This document shows positions 27,134-35,844 of a DNA stretch of 37,862 bases, piece by piece. The stretch is from Phycisphaerales bacterium. Its GTDB lineage: Bacteria > Planctomycetota > Phycisphaerae > Phycisphaerales > UBA1924. The stretch spans positions 1 through 37,862 of the forward strand of contig JAJDDG010000145.1 in the NCBI GenBank assembly GCA_029260435.1, read 5' to 3'. The position numbers and the translations under genes were made by a program. Below the pieces are notes generated by a model, which had not been told where the DNA came from, made no database searches, and was given only the letters and a program-made list of their open reading frames with translations. The first letter of the stretch is position 1; each line of letters starts with the position of its first letter.

Positions 27134-28879
27134 TTAGCTAGCCTTGGCAAGCAGAGCACCAATTGTAGATCCCCGCCTTGAGGTTAGTATTTCAACATGT
27201 GATCGTGCTCGCGAAATAGCCACCTGCAACAGCCGGCGTGTATCAGAATAAGGTGGCTTCTCATTCTTCCCCAAAAACAAAATGTATTCCGACTCAACCA
27301 ATACCACGCCATCATATTCACGGCCCTTCAGTTGGTGCATAGTCATGACTGTGCATCCTGAAGGAGGGCGTACACCGTCGAGAACTTGATCTCTCGCAAT
27401 CGCAGCATCAACAGCTGCTGCGGCACCGCTGTAATTGCCTCGTTGTTTCCAAATTTCAGTCAGGCGCGAATCAATATCTGATCCTTTGTGGAGCAAACGA
27501 AGGAATCGTACATGTTCAGCAACCTTCTGTAGATCCGACACGTTGCTGTTCTCAATCAAGGCACGCACACGTACCCAATCATGCATCGGGCTTCCAGAAA
27601 ATGGTGTTTCTTGAAGGTTGTTGAGAATTTGCTGTGACGCCTTGACCAATTTGGTAGAAGGGATCTTTCCAGATCTAATGTCATTTGCCCAACGACTGAT
27701 CCTATCCCCATTCTTGATGTGAGTTACCTTCCCGCCTACACGATGTACGTCAGCAATATGGTCGAGAGTAGTTGCCAAGTATTCTTCCGGTCTGTCTGGA
27801 ATCGGTTCCATTAGACAAGCAACTACGCATGCTGCAAGTGCCACTTGAGATTGATCAATCAAAACATCATGTGTAATTGGTGGCAGACTGCGACCTTTTA
27901 CATTCTGTGCATGTGAAAGTGAATCAGATATCATGCGGACCATTCTCTTTGATCTACCTGCAACCGCTATTGTGACAAGCTGTCGATTTGTACGTCGTCG
28001 AGTCAATCGGAATGTCCGCAGAGCAGCTAGTTTGATTTTGGTCGGCAGTTCTCTCTGCCAGCACGCTTGAAACGTCACATTGTCTGACTTTGGCACGTTG
28101 GAACCTGGCGACAAGAATGCTCCTGCAACCGCAGCGATGTTCGTTGTTGGGCTCCGATGATTATCTATACCAAAATCAAACCGTTGTGCGTTGAGAGAGT
28201 CCTTGAACTCTGCTAATCGATGGGGACTGACGCCCTCCCGCCACTCGTAGATGCGTTGATTTGGGTCCCCTAATGCGACAACTGTGCTACTCATTGCTAA
28301 GAGACGGATCATCTTCCATTGGGACTCGTCCGTATCTTGAAACTCGTCGACAAATATGAGCGGATACCGTCCCGCATATATCTCTCTGATAGATGAAGAC
28401 TTGTCCAGCAGGTTTACTGCTTCAGGAGCGAATCGATCATAGGTAACCTTGCCTTCTTCGGTGAATAGGCGTGCTTGCTCAGCTACCCATTCCTTTGAAT
28501 CAAGGCCTACCCGCAATAAGTCGGCGTTCTGAGAGGGTAGGACGGAGAGGCTTCGTTGAGTCGAAGCGAGATATCCATGACTTTGTAAAACTTCCCAAGC
28601 AAATGAATGATAAGTCTTGATCTCCACTCGCTTCTTGGTGTGTCTGTCAAGAATCTTTGTGGAACTGTCCACCAGTCGCTGCACAGCGGATCGAGAGAAA
28701 CTGAGCATCAAAGCCGCTTGGCTATCTTGCAAGTCTGCACGCACGAACCTATGTGCCTTCAAGAGGGCGATCGTCGTTTTGCCTGATCCGGGTCCGCCAG
28801 TCACGAGAAGATGGCCAATGGCGTCCAAGAAAGTCAATCTTGACGAGTCTAGTTCATAGTGAGATTCAATTTCGTCCAT
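27134..28879 (-). CDS. gajB: Gabija-like UvrD/PcrA-type helicase GajB
   Basis: SF1A helicase of 581 residues. Walker A GGPGSGKT (28-35), DEFQD (178-182), GDPNQRIYEWR (204-214) and C-terminal motifs MTMHQLKGREYDG and LLQVAISRARSH are intact. In the Gabija system GajB senses or processes DNA ends and works with the nuclease GajA against phage. The start ATG directly follows the stop of the upstream OLD-family gene, as in known Gabija operons. It is somewhat longer than the founding GajB (about 500 residues). A general repair helicase is the alternative, but the gene pair argues for Gabija. Confidence 0.88.
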   Translation of the reverse strand: MDEIESHYELDSSRLTFLDAIGHLLVTGGPGSGKTTIALLKAHRFVRADLQDSQAALMLSFSRSAVQRLVDSSTKILDRHTKKRVEIKTYHSFAWEVLQSHGYLASTQRSLSVLPSQNADLLRVGLDSKEWVAEQARLFTEEGKVTYDRFAPEAVNLLDKSSSIREIYAGRYPLIFVDEFQDTDESQWKMIRLLAMSSTVVALGDPNQRIYEWREGVSPHRLAEFKDSLNAQRFDFGIDNHRSPTTNIAAVAGAFLSPGSNVPKSDNVTFQACWQRELPTKIKLAALRTFRLTRRRTNRQLVTIAVAGRSKRMVRMISDSLSHAQNVKGRSLPPITHDVLIDQSQVALAACVVACLMEPIPDRPEEYLATTLDHIADVHRVGGKVTHIKNGDRISRWANDIRSGKIPSTKLVKASQQILNNLQETPFSGSPMHDWVRVRALIENSNVSDLQKVAEHVRFLRLLHKGSDIDSRLTEIWKQRGNYSGAAAAVDAAIARDQVLDGVRPPSGCTVMTMHQLKGREYDGVVLVESEYILFLGKNEKPPYSDTRRLLQVAISRARSHVEILTSRRGSTIGALLAKAS

Positions 28880-30733
28880 CTACTCATCACCGTCTGGGAA
28901 GGCGTCCTCATCGGTTTCCTCCTCATCGGTTTCTTCCTCGTCCTCTAAAAGCCCAATCTGAGCTGGCAGATCATCGTGGATATGCTCCAGCAAGCTGATG
29001 AGTGTGTCAGGCAGGTCTGCCTCGCTCTCGCAACACTCTACAAGTGCTTGTGCGTATCCCTCGCCCTTTCGAGCTTTGAGAACCTTGAAACAGATTTCCC
29101 GCACTTGGTCTTCTTCTTGGTCTTCTGAATAACGAACAGCTGGGTTGTTGGGGTACGAAGCAAGCTCCGTGGCATCTTCAAGAAATTCGCGAAGAATTTC
29201 TTCATGGAGTTCTTCCGCCAATAGCTTCTCGATACCCTTGTATTCAAGTTCAACCGCGTAATTAAACATTCTCTCAATTTGTGTCTTGAGGTCATCGTTT
29301 TCACTGTGGTCATATAAAGCATAGGTATTGAGGCCGAGGCCATCGAAGAACTCGCCATGTTTTACTAACTCTCCGTCTCCATCACAATGGATGATTGTTA
29401 CACCAGACAGATCTAATGATCCATACGGAAGATCATCCGTACTGTTAGCTTCCATAACTGCAGAAGCAGCTTCTAGCACACCTTTATCTGAAATCCCCTC
29501 TACGCACAATACTCCCTTGCCCAGCATTGCCTCAGCGTACTGCGATCGCAAACCACCGATGTATTTTTTTGCTTTGATGCCGGTGATATTGAGTGATGTG
29601 CCCGTAAGTTCATGATCTGTTGAGCGGTCAAGTCTAATGACATTGTTTGGATCGAATTGCTCCAACACAAATGGCGAATGAGTGGTCACAATCACTTGCT
29701 CCATCTTATCTCGGAGATAGCGAATAATCCTACGTTGTGTATGAGGCGGGATGGATATCTCTGGTTCTTCCATCGCGAACATTACATTATCTTTCATTTC
29801 AGCGATGAAGGTCAGTAGCGAGAAGACCATCGCGTTGACAACACCAGAGCCTAGCCGCCAGTACGGAATGCTTGTGTCAGACAATTCAGAAGAACCAAAG
29901 AGTGTAATTGCCTTTCGGAGCGACTCTCGTGTTAGGGCAGTAGGAAATAGTTCGAGTGGGCTATCGCCCTGAGACAGCGTGATGAAGTTTTGAACTCGAG
30001 AGTGAACCACGTCAAGAATTGACTCTAGCTGCGGTATCTTGTGAATGGGTGGGTCCAAGTGTTCCAGTGATTGGAGGGTCTTCTCCCACATCTCGCTGCG
30101 GTCTGCTTCGTTTAGGCGAAGAACAATGTCAAGAAGGGAGCCTCGTTCAAGGCTCAGTGCTCGCGATCCAGTGCGTAGTGCCCGAAGATAAATGTAGCCG
30201 AACCTCCGTTTGTCCCGACGAGTGACGAATGTGTGATCTTCAACTAAGTCATGGGGAGGACTTGCAAAATATGTGCGGGCAGTGAATTCGTCTTCTTCTC
30301 GATCATACTGACCCGTGAAACAAACCCGCAACGCGGATGAAACATGCTCTTGATCTACTTCTTCAACTCCGCCGGTCTCTGTCAATAGTGACTTGGTTTC
30401 GTCATTCCAAAACTCCAAGTGATTTCTGAACTCTCGTTCTAAGTCTGTTGACAGATCTGTCAGTACACACTCAAGCTCAATTGGAATCGAGTTCCCATCG
30501 CCATCCATGTACCGCCGCCCATGAAAATCGTGTTCATCAACTGGGGAATTTCTGGAAAGACGATCAGGACCTACCAATAAGTCCAGTGCCTCACAAATGG
30601 TGGACTTGCCGATGCTGTTTCCGCCAATCAGCACTGTATGATCATTGAAGTGAATAGTTCCTGCCCGAACACTCCTAAAATTCTTGATATTCAACTTGCA
30701 GATTTTCAACGGCTGTCTCCATCTCAGAGACAC
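28880..30733 (-). CDS. gajA: Gabija-like OLD-family ATPase-nuclease GajA
   Basis: 617 residues. The ABC-type ATPase part has Walker A GGNSIGKST (37-45), Walker B VMFAMEEPE (317-325) and H352 in VTTHSPF. The TOPRIM nuclease part has E412 in LCVEGISDK and the D451/D453 pair in HCDGDGEL. GajA is known to cut phage DNA when nucleotides are depleted. The tail is very acidic (EDEEETDEEETDED), longer than usual. The start may be ATG 30733 or TTG 30709, which has GGAG 7 bases upstream and begins at KICKLNIKNFRS, the expected strand of the ATPase. Confidence 0.9.
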   Translation of the reverse strand: MSLRWRQPLKICKLNIKNFRSVRAGTIHFNDHTVLIGGNSIGKSTICEALDLLVGPDRLSRNSPVDEHDFHGRRYMDGDGNSIPIELECVLTDLSTDLEREFRNHLEFWNDETKSLLTETGGVEEVDQEHVSSALRVCFTGQYDREEDEFTARTYFASPPHDLVEDHTFVTRRDKRRFGYIYLRALRTGSRALSLERGSLLDIVLRLNEADRSEMWEKTLQSLEHLDPPIHKIPQLESILDVVHSRVQNFITLSQGDSPLELFPTALTRESLRKAITLFGSSELSDTSIPYWRLGSGVVNAMVFSLLTFIAEMKDNVMFAMEEPEISIPPHTQRRIIRYLRDKMEQVIVTTHSPFVLEQFDPNNVIRLDRSTDHELTGTSLNITGIKAKKYIGGLRSQYAEAMLGKGVLCVEGISDKGVLEAASAVMEANSTDDLPYGSLDLSGVTIIHCDGDGELVKHGEFFDGLGLNTYALYDHSENDDLKTQIERMFNYAVELEYKGIEKLLAEELHEEILREFLEDATELASYPNNPAVRYSEDQEEDQVREICFKVLKARKGEGYAQALVECCESEADLPDTLISLLEHIHDDLPAQIGLLEDEEETDEEETDEDAFPDGDE

Positions 30734-31062
30734 GTTGTGTCACGCTGCCTCTCATCACGTTCTGTTCTACCCATCGAATTGCTATTCGCCGTGTGATGAT
30801 AAACCACTCACCTCCGCGTGCCCAACAAGAGCTAGCGACATGAAGTCTTAGATTCCACAAAAAGTGCTTGGGGCCTGGAGCATTATGTGAAAAGCAAGAC
30901 ACTTGTGATTGACGTGCTCTGGCGAGTAGCTATTGCGAAATGCGGCTTCTCTTGGCCGCATGGTAGGAGATAGCAGAACATCCTCACAAATGACAGTGAA
31001 AATCGCCTTGGTAAAAACCAGCATTTTTACAGTTGATATCGCCGGTCATCCGCGATGCAAAC
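30734..31062. other. Intergenic region upstream of the Gabija-like operon
   Basis: 329 bases without a supported gene. It should contain the promoter of the Gabija-like pair on the minus strand, but no convincing -35/-10 pair with 16-18 spacing stands out. A frame overlapping the gajA start (to 30902) has no recognisable features. Confidence 0.35.
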
Positions 31063-31500
31063 CTAGGCTTCCATGAGATCGAGCATTCGCCAAGCTTCAC
31101 GCTTGCCGAGCGTTCGAACCGCAGCAAGAGCTGTGAGCTGTTTCGTCTGAGGCTTGCTCTGTCCCTTCTCCCAATTGTAGATCGTCAGTGCCGAGACACC
31201 CACAAGCTGTGCGTAATCAGCAGCGGACAGGGCGAGCTTGGCCCTGTGGGCTTTCACTGACTTCGCCGAAAACCGCATGTTCGTGGCTGTTTTCTCTACT
31301 TCGGGCATGCCCGCCCGTTTCTTCTCGCGGCGTTCGAGGTATGCAACCTGTCTTGTGAGATCACGGACCTGGCGTTTCAACTCTGCCAAGTCCTTGCGGT
31401 GTTGAGCCGTCGTCCGGTTCGTCTTGCTGAGCTGAGCCCTGGCCTCTTTGCGGGCAAGTCGCTGGATCTCTTCTTTCATGACAGATGCAAGGTTGGGCAT
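31063..31500 (-). CDS. Coiled-coil protein with C-terminal XRE helix-turn-helix
   Basis: 145 residues from ATG 31500. The first 90 residues form a charged coiled coil (KEEIQRLARKEARAQL, then LKRQVRDLTRQVAYLERREKK). The C-terminal 50 carry an HTH_3 domain (ALSAADYAQLVGVSALTIYN, WEKGQSKPQTKQLTAL). Such coiled-coil/HTH regulators are widespread; their targets are usually unknown. Further upstream in-frame starts add a non-conserved arginine-rich stretch and are rejected. It lies upstream of the Gabija-like operon on the same strand and might control it. Confidence 0.82.
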   Translation of the reverse strand: MPNLASVMKEEIQRLARKEARAQLSKTNRTTAQHRKDLAELKRQVRDLTRQVAYLERREKKRAGMPEVEKTATNMRFSAKSVKAHRAKLALSAADYAQLVGVSALTIYNWEKGQSKPQTKQLTALAAVRTLGKREAWRMLDLMEA

Positions 31501-31772
31501 GGGGGCGAGTCTCCGGGGTGAACGAAATCGGGGCCTGGAATGGCTGGTAATTGGGTCAAGATTCCAATGAATAACACAATACCGTGTGCTTATGTCGAAA
31601 TATGGCCCTGTACGGGCGCATGCCACACAAAAACGGGTGATTGCTCGTCGGTGAGAGATCTGTGGTTCTGGCATGCATTGGCTAGCACTTGGTGCTCGGT
31701 CCAGCTATTTGCCGCGGGGTGTTGCATGAATGTACTTGCAGAAAACTGCAAAAAAAGCAGAGATGATTGCCT

Positions 31773-31811
<39 letters not shown>

Positions 31812-31867
31812 AAACACGATTCCCAAAACAATTGAGCACGGCAATTAGCCACAGTCAGCGCCGATAG

Positions 31868-32131
31868 TCAAGGGGTATGATCCACTGAATCTCGCGGCCA
31901 AATGACCATACTTGAAATGTGGATACTCCCAACTTGCGCGCGAATTGCGCGCATAAATGTGGTCGTAACGGCGATATCAGCGCCCTTTGCGATCTCACTT
32001 GCTAATAGGTAAAATACAGATGCCTCCAGCGTTGGAGGTGACCCGGTGCCCGTGAAACGGCATCGCAGCAAGAAACGGCCTTGAGTGGTACCGCTTGCCT
32101 CGGTCACGTACAGGTGAAATTGTATTTTCAC
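31868..32131 (-). CDS. Possible small hypothetical protein
   Basis: 87 codons from GTG 32131, beta-rich (KIQFHLYVTEASGTTQGRFL, LLRCRFTG). The ribosome binding site is poor because GAGAGG touches the start. It has no family that I know. A palindrome (32112-32133) covers its start. It could be a real short gene between the half tRNA and the next operon, or chance. Confidence 0.3.
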   Translation of the reverse strand: MKIQFHLYVTEASGTTQGRFLLRCRFTGTGSPPTLEASVFYLLASEIAKGADIAVTTTFMRAIRAQVGSIHISSMVIWPRDSVDHTP

Positions 32132-32133
32132 CT
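32112..32133. promoter_or_regulatory. Inverted repeat upstream of the gene at 32176
   Basis: AGGTGAAA (32112-32119) and TTTCACCT (32126-32133) are perfect 8-base arms with a 6-base AT centre. It lies 43 bases before the start at 32176 and may be an operator for that gene or for the divergent short frame. Confidence 0.4.
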
Positions 32134-32175
32134 CTCGTTGTTCTTTAGCCGGAAAGTAACCCGGTGGAGGATGTC

Positions 32176-32646
32176 ATGTCTGATCAATCAGACTTAAGTG
32201 CAACACGGCTTGATATCATTGCGGATCAGCTCAGTGAGAAACTGACCGAGTTTGAGAAGCAACTGTCATCAAAGTGGTTCCGGATCGACTGTGAAATATG
32301 GGATCCTGATGATCCAAATTTCGGCATTAAATTTGTGCGTGAAGGGAAGTCTTACCGTCTCTATGCACTTCACAAATACAAGGAGTTTCAGCGTAGATAC
32401 CCAGAGGATTATGACCCTTCTGAGTTCGCTACCGAGTCCCCTGAATATGAACTTGTAGAAGGTGTCAACGACTGCCGTCTCTTGTCCAGTTCAATTAGAG
32501 ATCGAGCGAAGTCAGTCAAGCTACTTCCATCGTTGGTCGAAAGAATGCGATCGACGTATAAAGAATTGCGAGACGCCGCTGCCTACGCCTTGGTGAAGTT
32601 TCCCGATGTCGATACAGCGTTAGATAATGCCGAGTCGGGGGGTTGA
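32176..32646 (+). CDS. Hypothetical acidic helical protein
   Basis: 156 residues from ATG 32176, with GGAGG 5 bases upstream. A helical N-terminus (LDIIADQLSEKLTEFEKQLS) is followed by a charged region (WFRIDCEIWDPDDPNFGIKF) and C-terminal helices. It is rich in Asp/Glu. I recognise no family. The following small membrane-protein gene starts 5 bases after its stop, so the pair may form a two-gene unit within the second integrase's element. Confidence 0.65.
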   Translation: MSDQSDLSATRLDIIADQLSEKLTEFEKQLSSKWFRIDCEIWDPDDPNFGIKFVREGKSYRLYALHKYKEFQRRYPEDYDPSEFATESPEYELVEGVNDCRLLSSSIRDRAKSVKLLPSLVERMRSTYKELRDAAAYALVKFPDVDTALDNAESGG

Positions 32647-32650
32647 TGCG

Positions 32651-32866
32651 ATGCGCCCTCTACAGCCTGCTCTCGGCGACCCTGTTGTACTTTCTGGTTG
32701 TTTTGTTGTTGTCGTAGCCTATCCTGCCACGATTGTGCTTGTTGCCCTTGGGCTGCTGGGCTGGCCGGAATTTTACTTTGCAACAGCAGCGACAGTATCT
32801 ACGTTAGCTGTCGTTGGACGCTACAAGATAAAGATGCTGCACGGGTACAAGCCGCGTCAGAAGTGA
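32651..32866 (+). CDS. Small two-helix membrane protein
   Basis: 71 residues from ATG 32651 (GGGGGG 8 bases upstream), with two hydrophobic segments (about 12-30 and 33-52) and a basic tail (RYKIKMLHGYKPRQK). It follows the acidic protein by 5 bases, and its end overlaps the convergent integrase by about 60 bases. The function is unknown. Small membrane proteins beside a soluble partner are common in phage-defence pairs, but nothing here proves that. Confidence 0.5.
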   Translation: MRPLQPALGDPVVLSGCFVVVVAYPATIVLVALGLLGWPEFYFATAATVSTLAVVGRYKIKMLHGYKPRQK

Positions 32867-33997
32867 TCGGGCATTAATTTGTGCTGTTAAGCTAGTTCGT
32901 TCCCGAGATGGTCGTGGCAAAGATGTCTGCGTGCTGAATACGCGGTCAACTGCCTTTACCACGTCCTGCAGGTACTCCGGTGCGTGCTTGGCGTAGCGTT
33001 CTGTCATTGTGGTGTCTGAGTGGCCAAGCATTCCGGCGATCTGTCGAAGTGGCACTCCCGCAGCTGCGGCGAGGGTCGCTCCTGTATGACGCAGGGTGTA
33101 GGGCGTAACGTCGGTTCCAAGGCCCGCTCGTTCACACGCTCTGCGGAAACTGTGCCTGACACCGCGAAGTGGCCGCCCATCCTGTTCGACGATGAAGCCG
33201 GATACAGAGTCCTGAAGGGCCCGCTCAAGAAAGGGCCGTAGTGTGTTGCTGATGGGCACGATGGGCTTGCGTTTGTTGGACTGGGTTTCGCCTGGGGGTA
33301 GAAAGTCGATCCGGCCTCTATCCAAATCTACCTGTTCTACCCGCAGGTCAAATATCGCCCCGGGTCGTTGCATGGTGTGAACCGCAAGCAAGACAAACAG
33401 CCGCAGATGGGGGCGTCTACATTCTGCGAGCAGTTGCTGGAATTCTTCTTGGGTGAGGAAGCGTTCGCGGGCGGGAGAGCCGGGCAAGCCCTCGATGGGC
33501 TTCTGGGTGCTCATGTAGCCGCGTTTCCAGTAGGTATTCAACGCAGCCCGAAGTACACCTAACTCTCGGCGGAGGGTTTCGTTCTTACCCTCGAAGCCTT
33601 GAAGCCGGATGCACTCCCGCCGCCATGCGATGTACCTCTGCTGGATGTCCCAGGTCCATTCAGAGACCCAGGTGATGTTGGCGATCTCGAAGAACTCCAA
33701 ATAGTGAGCCAGAATCCCGCGGGCTTTGGGTTGGGAGGCTTTGCCTTTGAGAACTATTTCCACATATTCGTTCAACACATCGAGCAGCAAGATGTCGTCA
33801 TGATCGCGGTTGAGCGGGCGGTTAATTCTGTTGGCGTGCTGGATCAACCGAACTTTGGCTTGTTCAAGATCATCCGTGCCCGAGCTTGTGCGGCTGATGC
33901 GGCGGCTTCCCGGTGTGTACCAGGTGATGTAGAGATTGTCTGAGGTTGGGTGCTTTGAGAGCCAGTGGCCCTGGTATTCGAAGAGACGTAAAGACAA
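32804..33997 (-). CDS. int: Tyrosine recombinase/integrase (element 2)
   Basis: 397 residues from TTG 33997, chosen because AAGGAGG lies 9 bases upstream; the frame further up is non-conserved and lies in the xis-like gene. Catalytic residues: R211 (MQRPGA), a lysine near 242-244, R303 in YTLRHTG, H326 (LGHS) and the nucleophile Y335 (ERYAKH). The first residue of the HxxR box is Tyr rather than His, a tolerated variant. The preferred site is unknown; the truncated tRNA-Ile at 31773-31811 is the obvious candidate. Confidence 0.92.
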   Translation of the reverse strand: MSLRLFEYQGHWLSKHPTSDNLYITWYTPGSRRISRTSSGTDDLEQAKVRLIQHANRINRPLNRDHDDILLLDVLNEYVEIVLKGKASQPKARGILAHYLEFFEIANITWVSEWTWDIQQRYIAWRRECIRLQGFEGKNETLRRELGVLRAALNTYWKRGYMSTQKPIEGLPGSPARERFLTQEEFQQLLAECRRPHLRLFVLLAVHTMQRPGAIFDLRVEQVDLDRGRIDFLPPGETQSNKRKPIVPISNTLRPFLERALQDSVSGFIVEQDGRPLRGVRHSFRRACERAGLGTDVTPYTLRHTGATLAAAAGVPLRQIAGMLGHSDTTMTERYAKHAPEYLQDVVKAVDRVFSTQTSLPRPSRERTSLTAQINARSLLTRLVPVQHLYLVASNDS

Positions 33998-34275
33998 TGA
34001 CGTGATCCTCCTTTGTTGATGTAGTCGCTGAGATGTTGTGCGGTGATGAGAACGCGCCGCCGAACAGAAATAAAGCCCAAATTGCCGTCTTCGCGTTCGC
34101 GGGCGATGGTGTCGGGCGAAACCCGCAACCGCTCCGCTACCTCGGCTTCCGTGAACAGCTCGGGTATCTGCGGGGTTCCGCTGCTTGTGGCGCGGGAACC
34201 ACGCGGGGAATGTTTTTGAGCTTGGGTTTCGGATGGGGTGGGTAGTTGAGTGTTGGGAGGTTTGTGTTTGTCCAT
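33844..34275 (-). CDS. Xis-like helix-turn-helix protein overlapping the integrase
   Basis: 143 residues from ATG 34275 (GGAG 9 bases upstream). The core PELFTEAEVAERLRVSPDTI followed by GFISVRRRVLITAQHLSDYI is a MerR/excisionase-type HTH. Such genes sit just before integrases and steer excision. Oddly, the frame does not stop after the domain but runs 154 bases into the integrase gene in another frame. The C-terminal 50 residues are Ser/Thr/Gln-rich and look unconstrained. Loss of an original stop codon is likely. Confidence 0.72.
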   Translation of the reverse strand: MDKHKPPNTQLPTPSETQAQKHSPRGSRATSSGTPQIPELFTEAEVAERLRVSPDTIAREREDGNLGFISVRRRVLITAQHLSDYINKGGSRHCLYVSSNTRATGSQSTQPQTISTSPGTHREAAASAAQARARMILNKPKFG

Positions 34276-34340
34276 CAATGGCATCTCCATCTAGTGAGTG
34301 TTGGGTGTGGGGGCCGTCCCGGAGCCTGGCAAAGACGGGT

Positions 34341-34430
34341 AACAAGCCGTGCTCCTCCGTCAAGGATCACCCTTGCGGGTGTCCGGTGGTGGCCTTGCGG
34401 CCATCCTTGACCTCGTTCGCCCGGCTTGTT
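34341..34430. ncRNA. Structured three-way-junction element
   Basis: Nested inverted repeats: outer arms AACAAGCCG (34341-34349) and CGGCTTGTT (34422-34430); inner arms GTCAAGGAT (34359-34367) and ATCCTTGAC (34403-34411). Inside the inner stem are two hairpins, CACCC-TTGC-GGGTG (34368-34381) and GGCC-TTGC-GGCC (34391-34402), both stacked directly on the stem and both with TTGC loops. No reading frame accounts for it. It lies between the AAIW-family gene (copy 2) and the xis-like gene. It could be a structured RNA or a folded single-stranded DNA site; the strand is not certain. Confidence 0.6.
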
Positions 34431-34514
34431 CTTGACTACATGTGCCGGCTCCGGGGAATGTCCGGCTATTCGCCTCTCCAGGGAATGTGGTGGGGGGCGT
34501 GCCGGGGTGGGAAA

Positions 34515-34826
34515 TCAGCGGCCATTGCTGGCTGCCCCTCGGTTGTGCTCCTGAGCGATCAGTTGAGCAATCCGGTTGTGGGCCTGATCGCAGATTGTGG
34601 CGATGGTGGGCAGATCAGAGAACCGGAAGCTCTGCGTGTTGTGCCACTGGTTCTCGCTGTCGCGGTAGCTGCGGTCGATCGTCACCGCGTACCACGGTCC
34701 CTTCTCTCCCTCATTCCGCCAGATGGCGGCCCTGATCCCTTCGACGCGGATTTCATCGATGGGCTTCTGCTTTGGGAGTTCCTGTTGATCGTCGTTCTTT
34801 TTCTTTCGTGCTCTTGTGGTGGTCAT
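34515..34826 (-). CDS. Small conserved AAIW-family protein (copy 2)
   Basis: 103 residues, with AAGAGG 8 bases before ATG. After a Lys-rich start the core RAAIWRNEGEKGPWYAVTID, with SFRFSDL and DQAHNRI, aligns with copy 1 at 15117-15380 without large gaps. Both copies lie next to strong secondary-structure elements. It is a probable fast-evolving family linked to mobile elements. The function is unknown; this copy is longer at both ends. Confidence 0.8.
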   Translation of the reverse strand: MTTTRARKKKNDDQQELPKQKPIDEIRVEGIRAAIWRNEGEKGPWYAVTIDRSYRDSENQWHNTQSFRFSDLPTIATICDQAHNRIAQLIAQEHNRGAASNGR

Positions 34827-35060
34827 AGATCGATCCTCTTGTTGTTGATACTTCCCGCCGCGCGAAACACGACGGATGATCGGCTTAGATCAATTCGGAT
34901 GGGAACAGCAATACGCCCCCTCAATTACATACCCATGTAGGCGCACAGCCCCGCTGAGTGTGGCTTTCGCGTCACAGGCAATCACAAAGAGCTGCTCGTT
35001 ATCCCCAGGTTGGGGACAAGCCATTCCACTCAACCACTGGTTGCCCTAGTTCCCCTCACC

Positions 35061-35549
35061 ATGAAACTCGCAGATTACCTGTATCAATACAGGATGACCC
35101 CCACGCAGTTCGGACGGCTGCTGGGCGTCACAAGCCGCAGCACCGTACACCGTTACGTCAATGGTGATCGCATTCCCGAGCCACGCACGCTGCAAAAAAT
35201 CAACCACATTACCAACGGGAAGGTGATGCTCGATGATTTTCTGGATGACTCAATGCCAGCTTGTGCGAACCAGCAAACAGCAACGCGAGGCAGGGGCGCG
35301 ATCTGTTATCCGTGGAGCAGAGGTGTTGTAGGCGAAGCAGAAGTGGTGGAGGCTGGGTGCGAAGATGAGCCGACCTATTCACCGCCTCTGGTTCGCGCGC
35401 TAGATGTTCTTGGCAACAGAGCCCAAGTACGCGGCGAGTTGTTCGTGCTCGATGGTGTACCAACGGATGCGCGCGGGATTGTGCGTGCAGCGAATCAATG
35501 TCTTGTGACACAAAGCATGCAAAAAATCGCGTACCCGGGCGCGGTCTGA
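35061..35549 (+). CDS. Cro/XRE-like HTH protein
   Basis: 162 residues from ATG 35061. The first 60 (MKLADYLYQYRMTPTQFGRL, LGVTSRSTVHRYVNGDRIPE) are a compact phage-type HTH. The remaining 100 residues show no domain and have an odd composition; a premature loss of the true stop is possible. There is no clear ribosome binding site. It may regulate the divergent AAIW gene or the downstream genes. Confidence 0.65.
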   Translation: MKLADYLYQYRMTPTQFGRLLGVTSRSTVHRYVNGDRIPEPRTLQKINHITNGKVMLDDFLDDSMPACANQQTATRGRGAICYPWSRGVVGEAEVVEAGCEDEPTYSPPLVRALDVLGNRAQVRGELFVLDGVPTDARGIVRAANQCLVTQSMQKIAYPGAV

Positions 35550-35591
35550 TTCAAGAACAATTTCGAAAAACTAATAAATAAAATGTGCAGT

Positions 35592-35610
35592 GTTCGCGAA
35601 CTGTCGCGAA
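35592..35610. promoter_or_regulatory. Paired TCGCGAA sites one helical turn apart
   Basis: The 10-base palindrome GTTCGCGAAC (35592-35601) is followed by GTCGCGAA (35603-35610). The TCGCGAA cores are 10 bases apart. They follow an AT-rich stretch downstream of the HTH gene and may be an operator. The rest of 35550-35844 holds nothing I can name. Confidence 0.4.
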
Positions 35611-35844
35611 TGATTGCTCCGCAGGGGTGAGTCGAGAATGTCTAGAAAATCGGTAGTCAAAAAATCAAAGATGCCCGTGCCTCGCACCTAACCACGGAGT
35701 ATGTTCTATGTGGAGCGGATTGAGAGCCTTGGCAACTCGGGTGTTGTCCCACTGGTGGATGGTGGAGCCCGTGTTGCAGATGTGTCTTTGGGGCTTCACT
35801 TATCCGTGCATGGATGGTGTGCCCCTGTGTAAAGGGCTCGCTCT

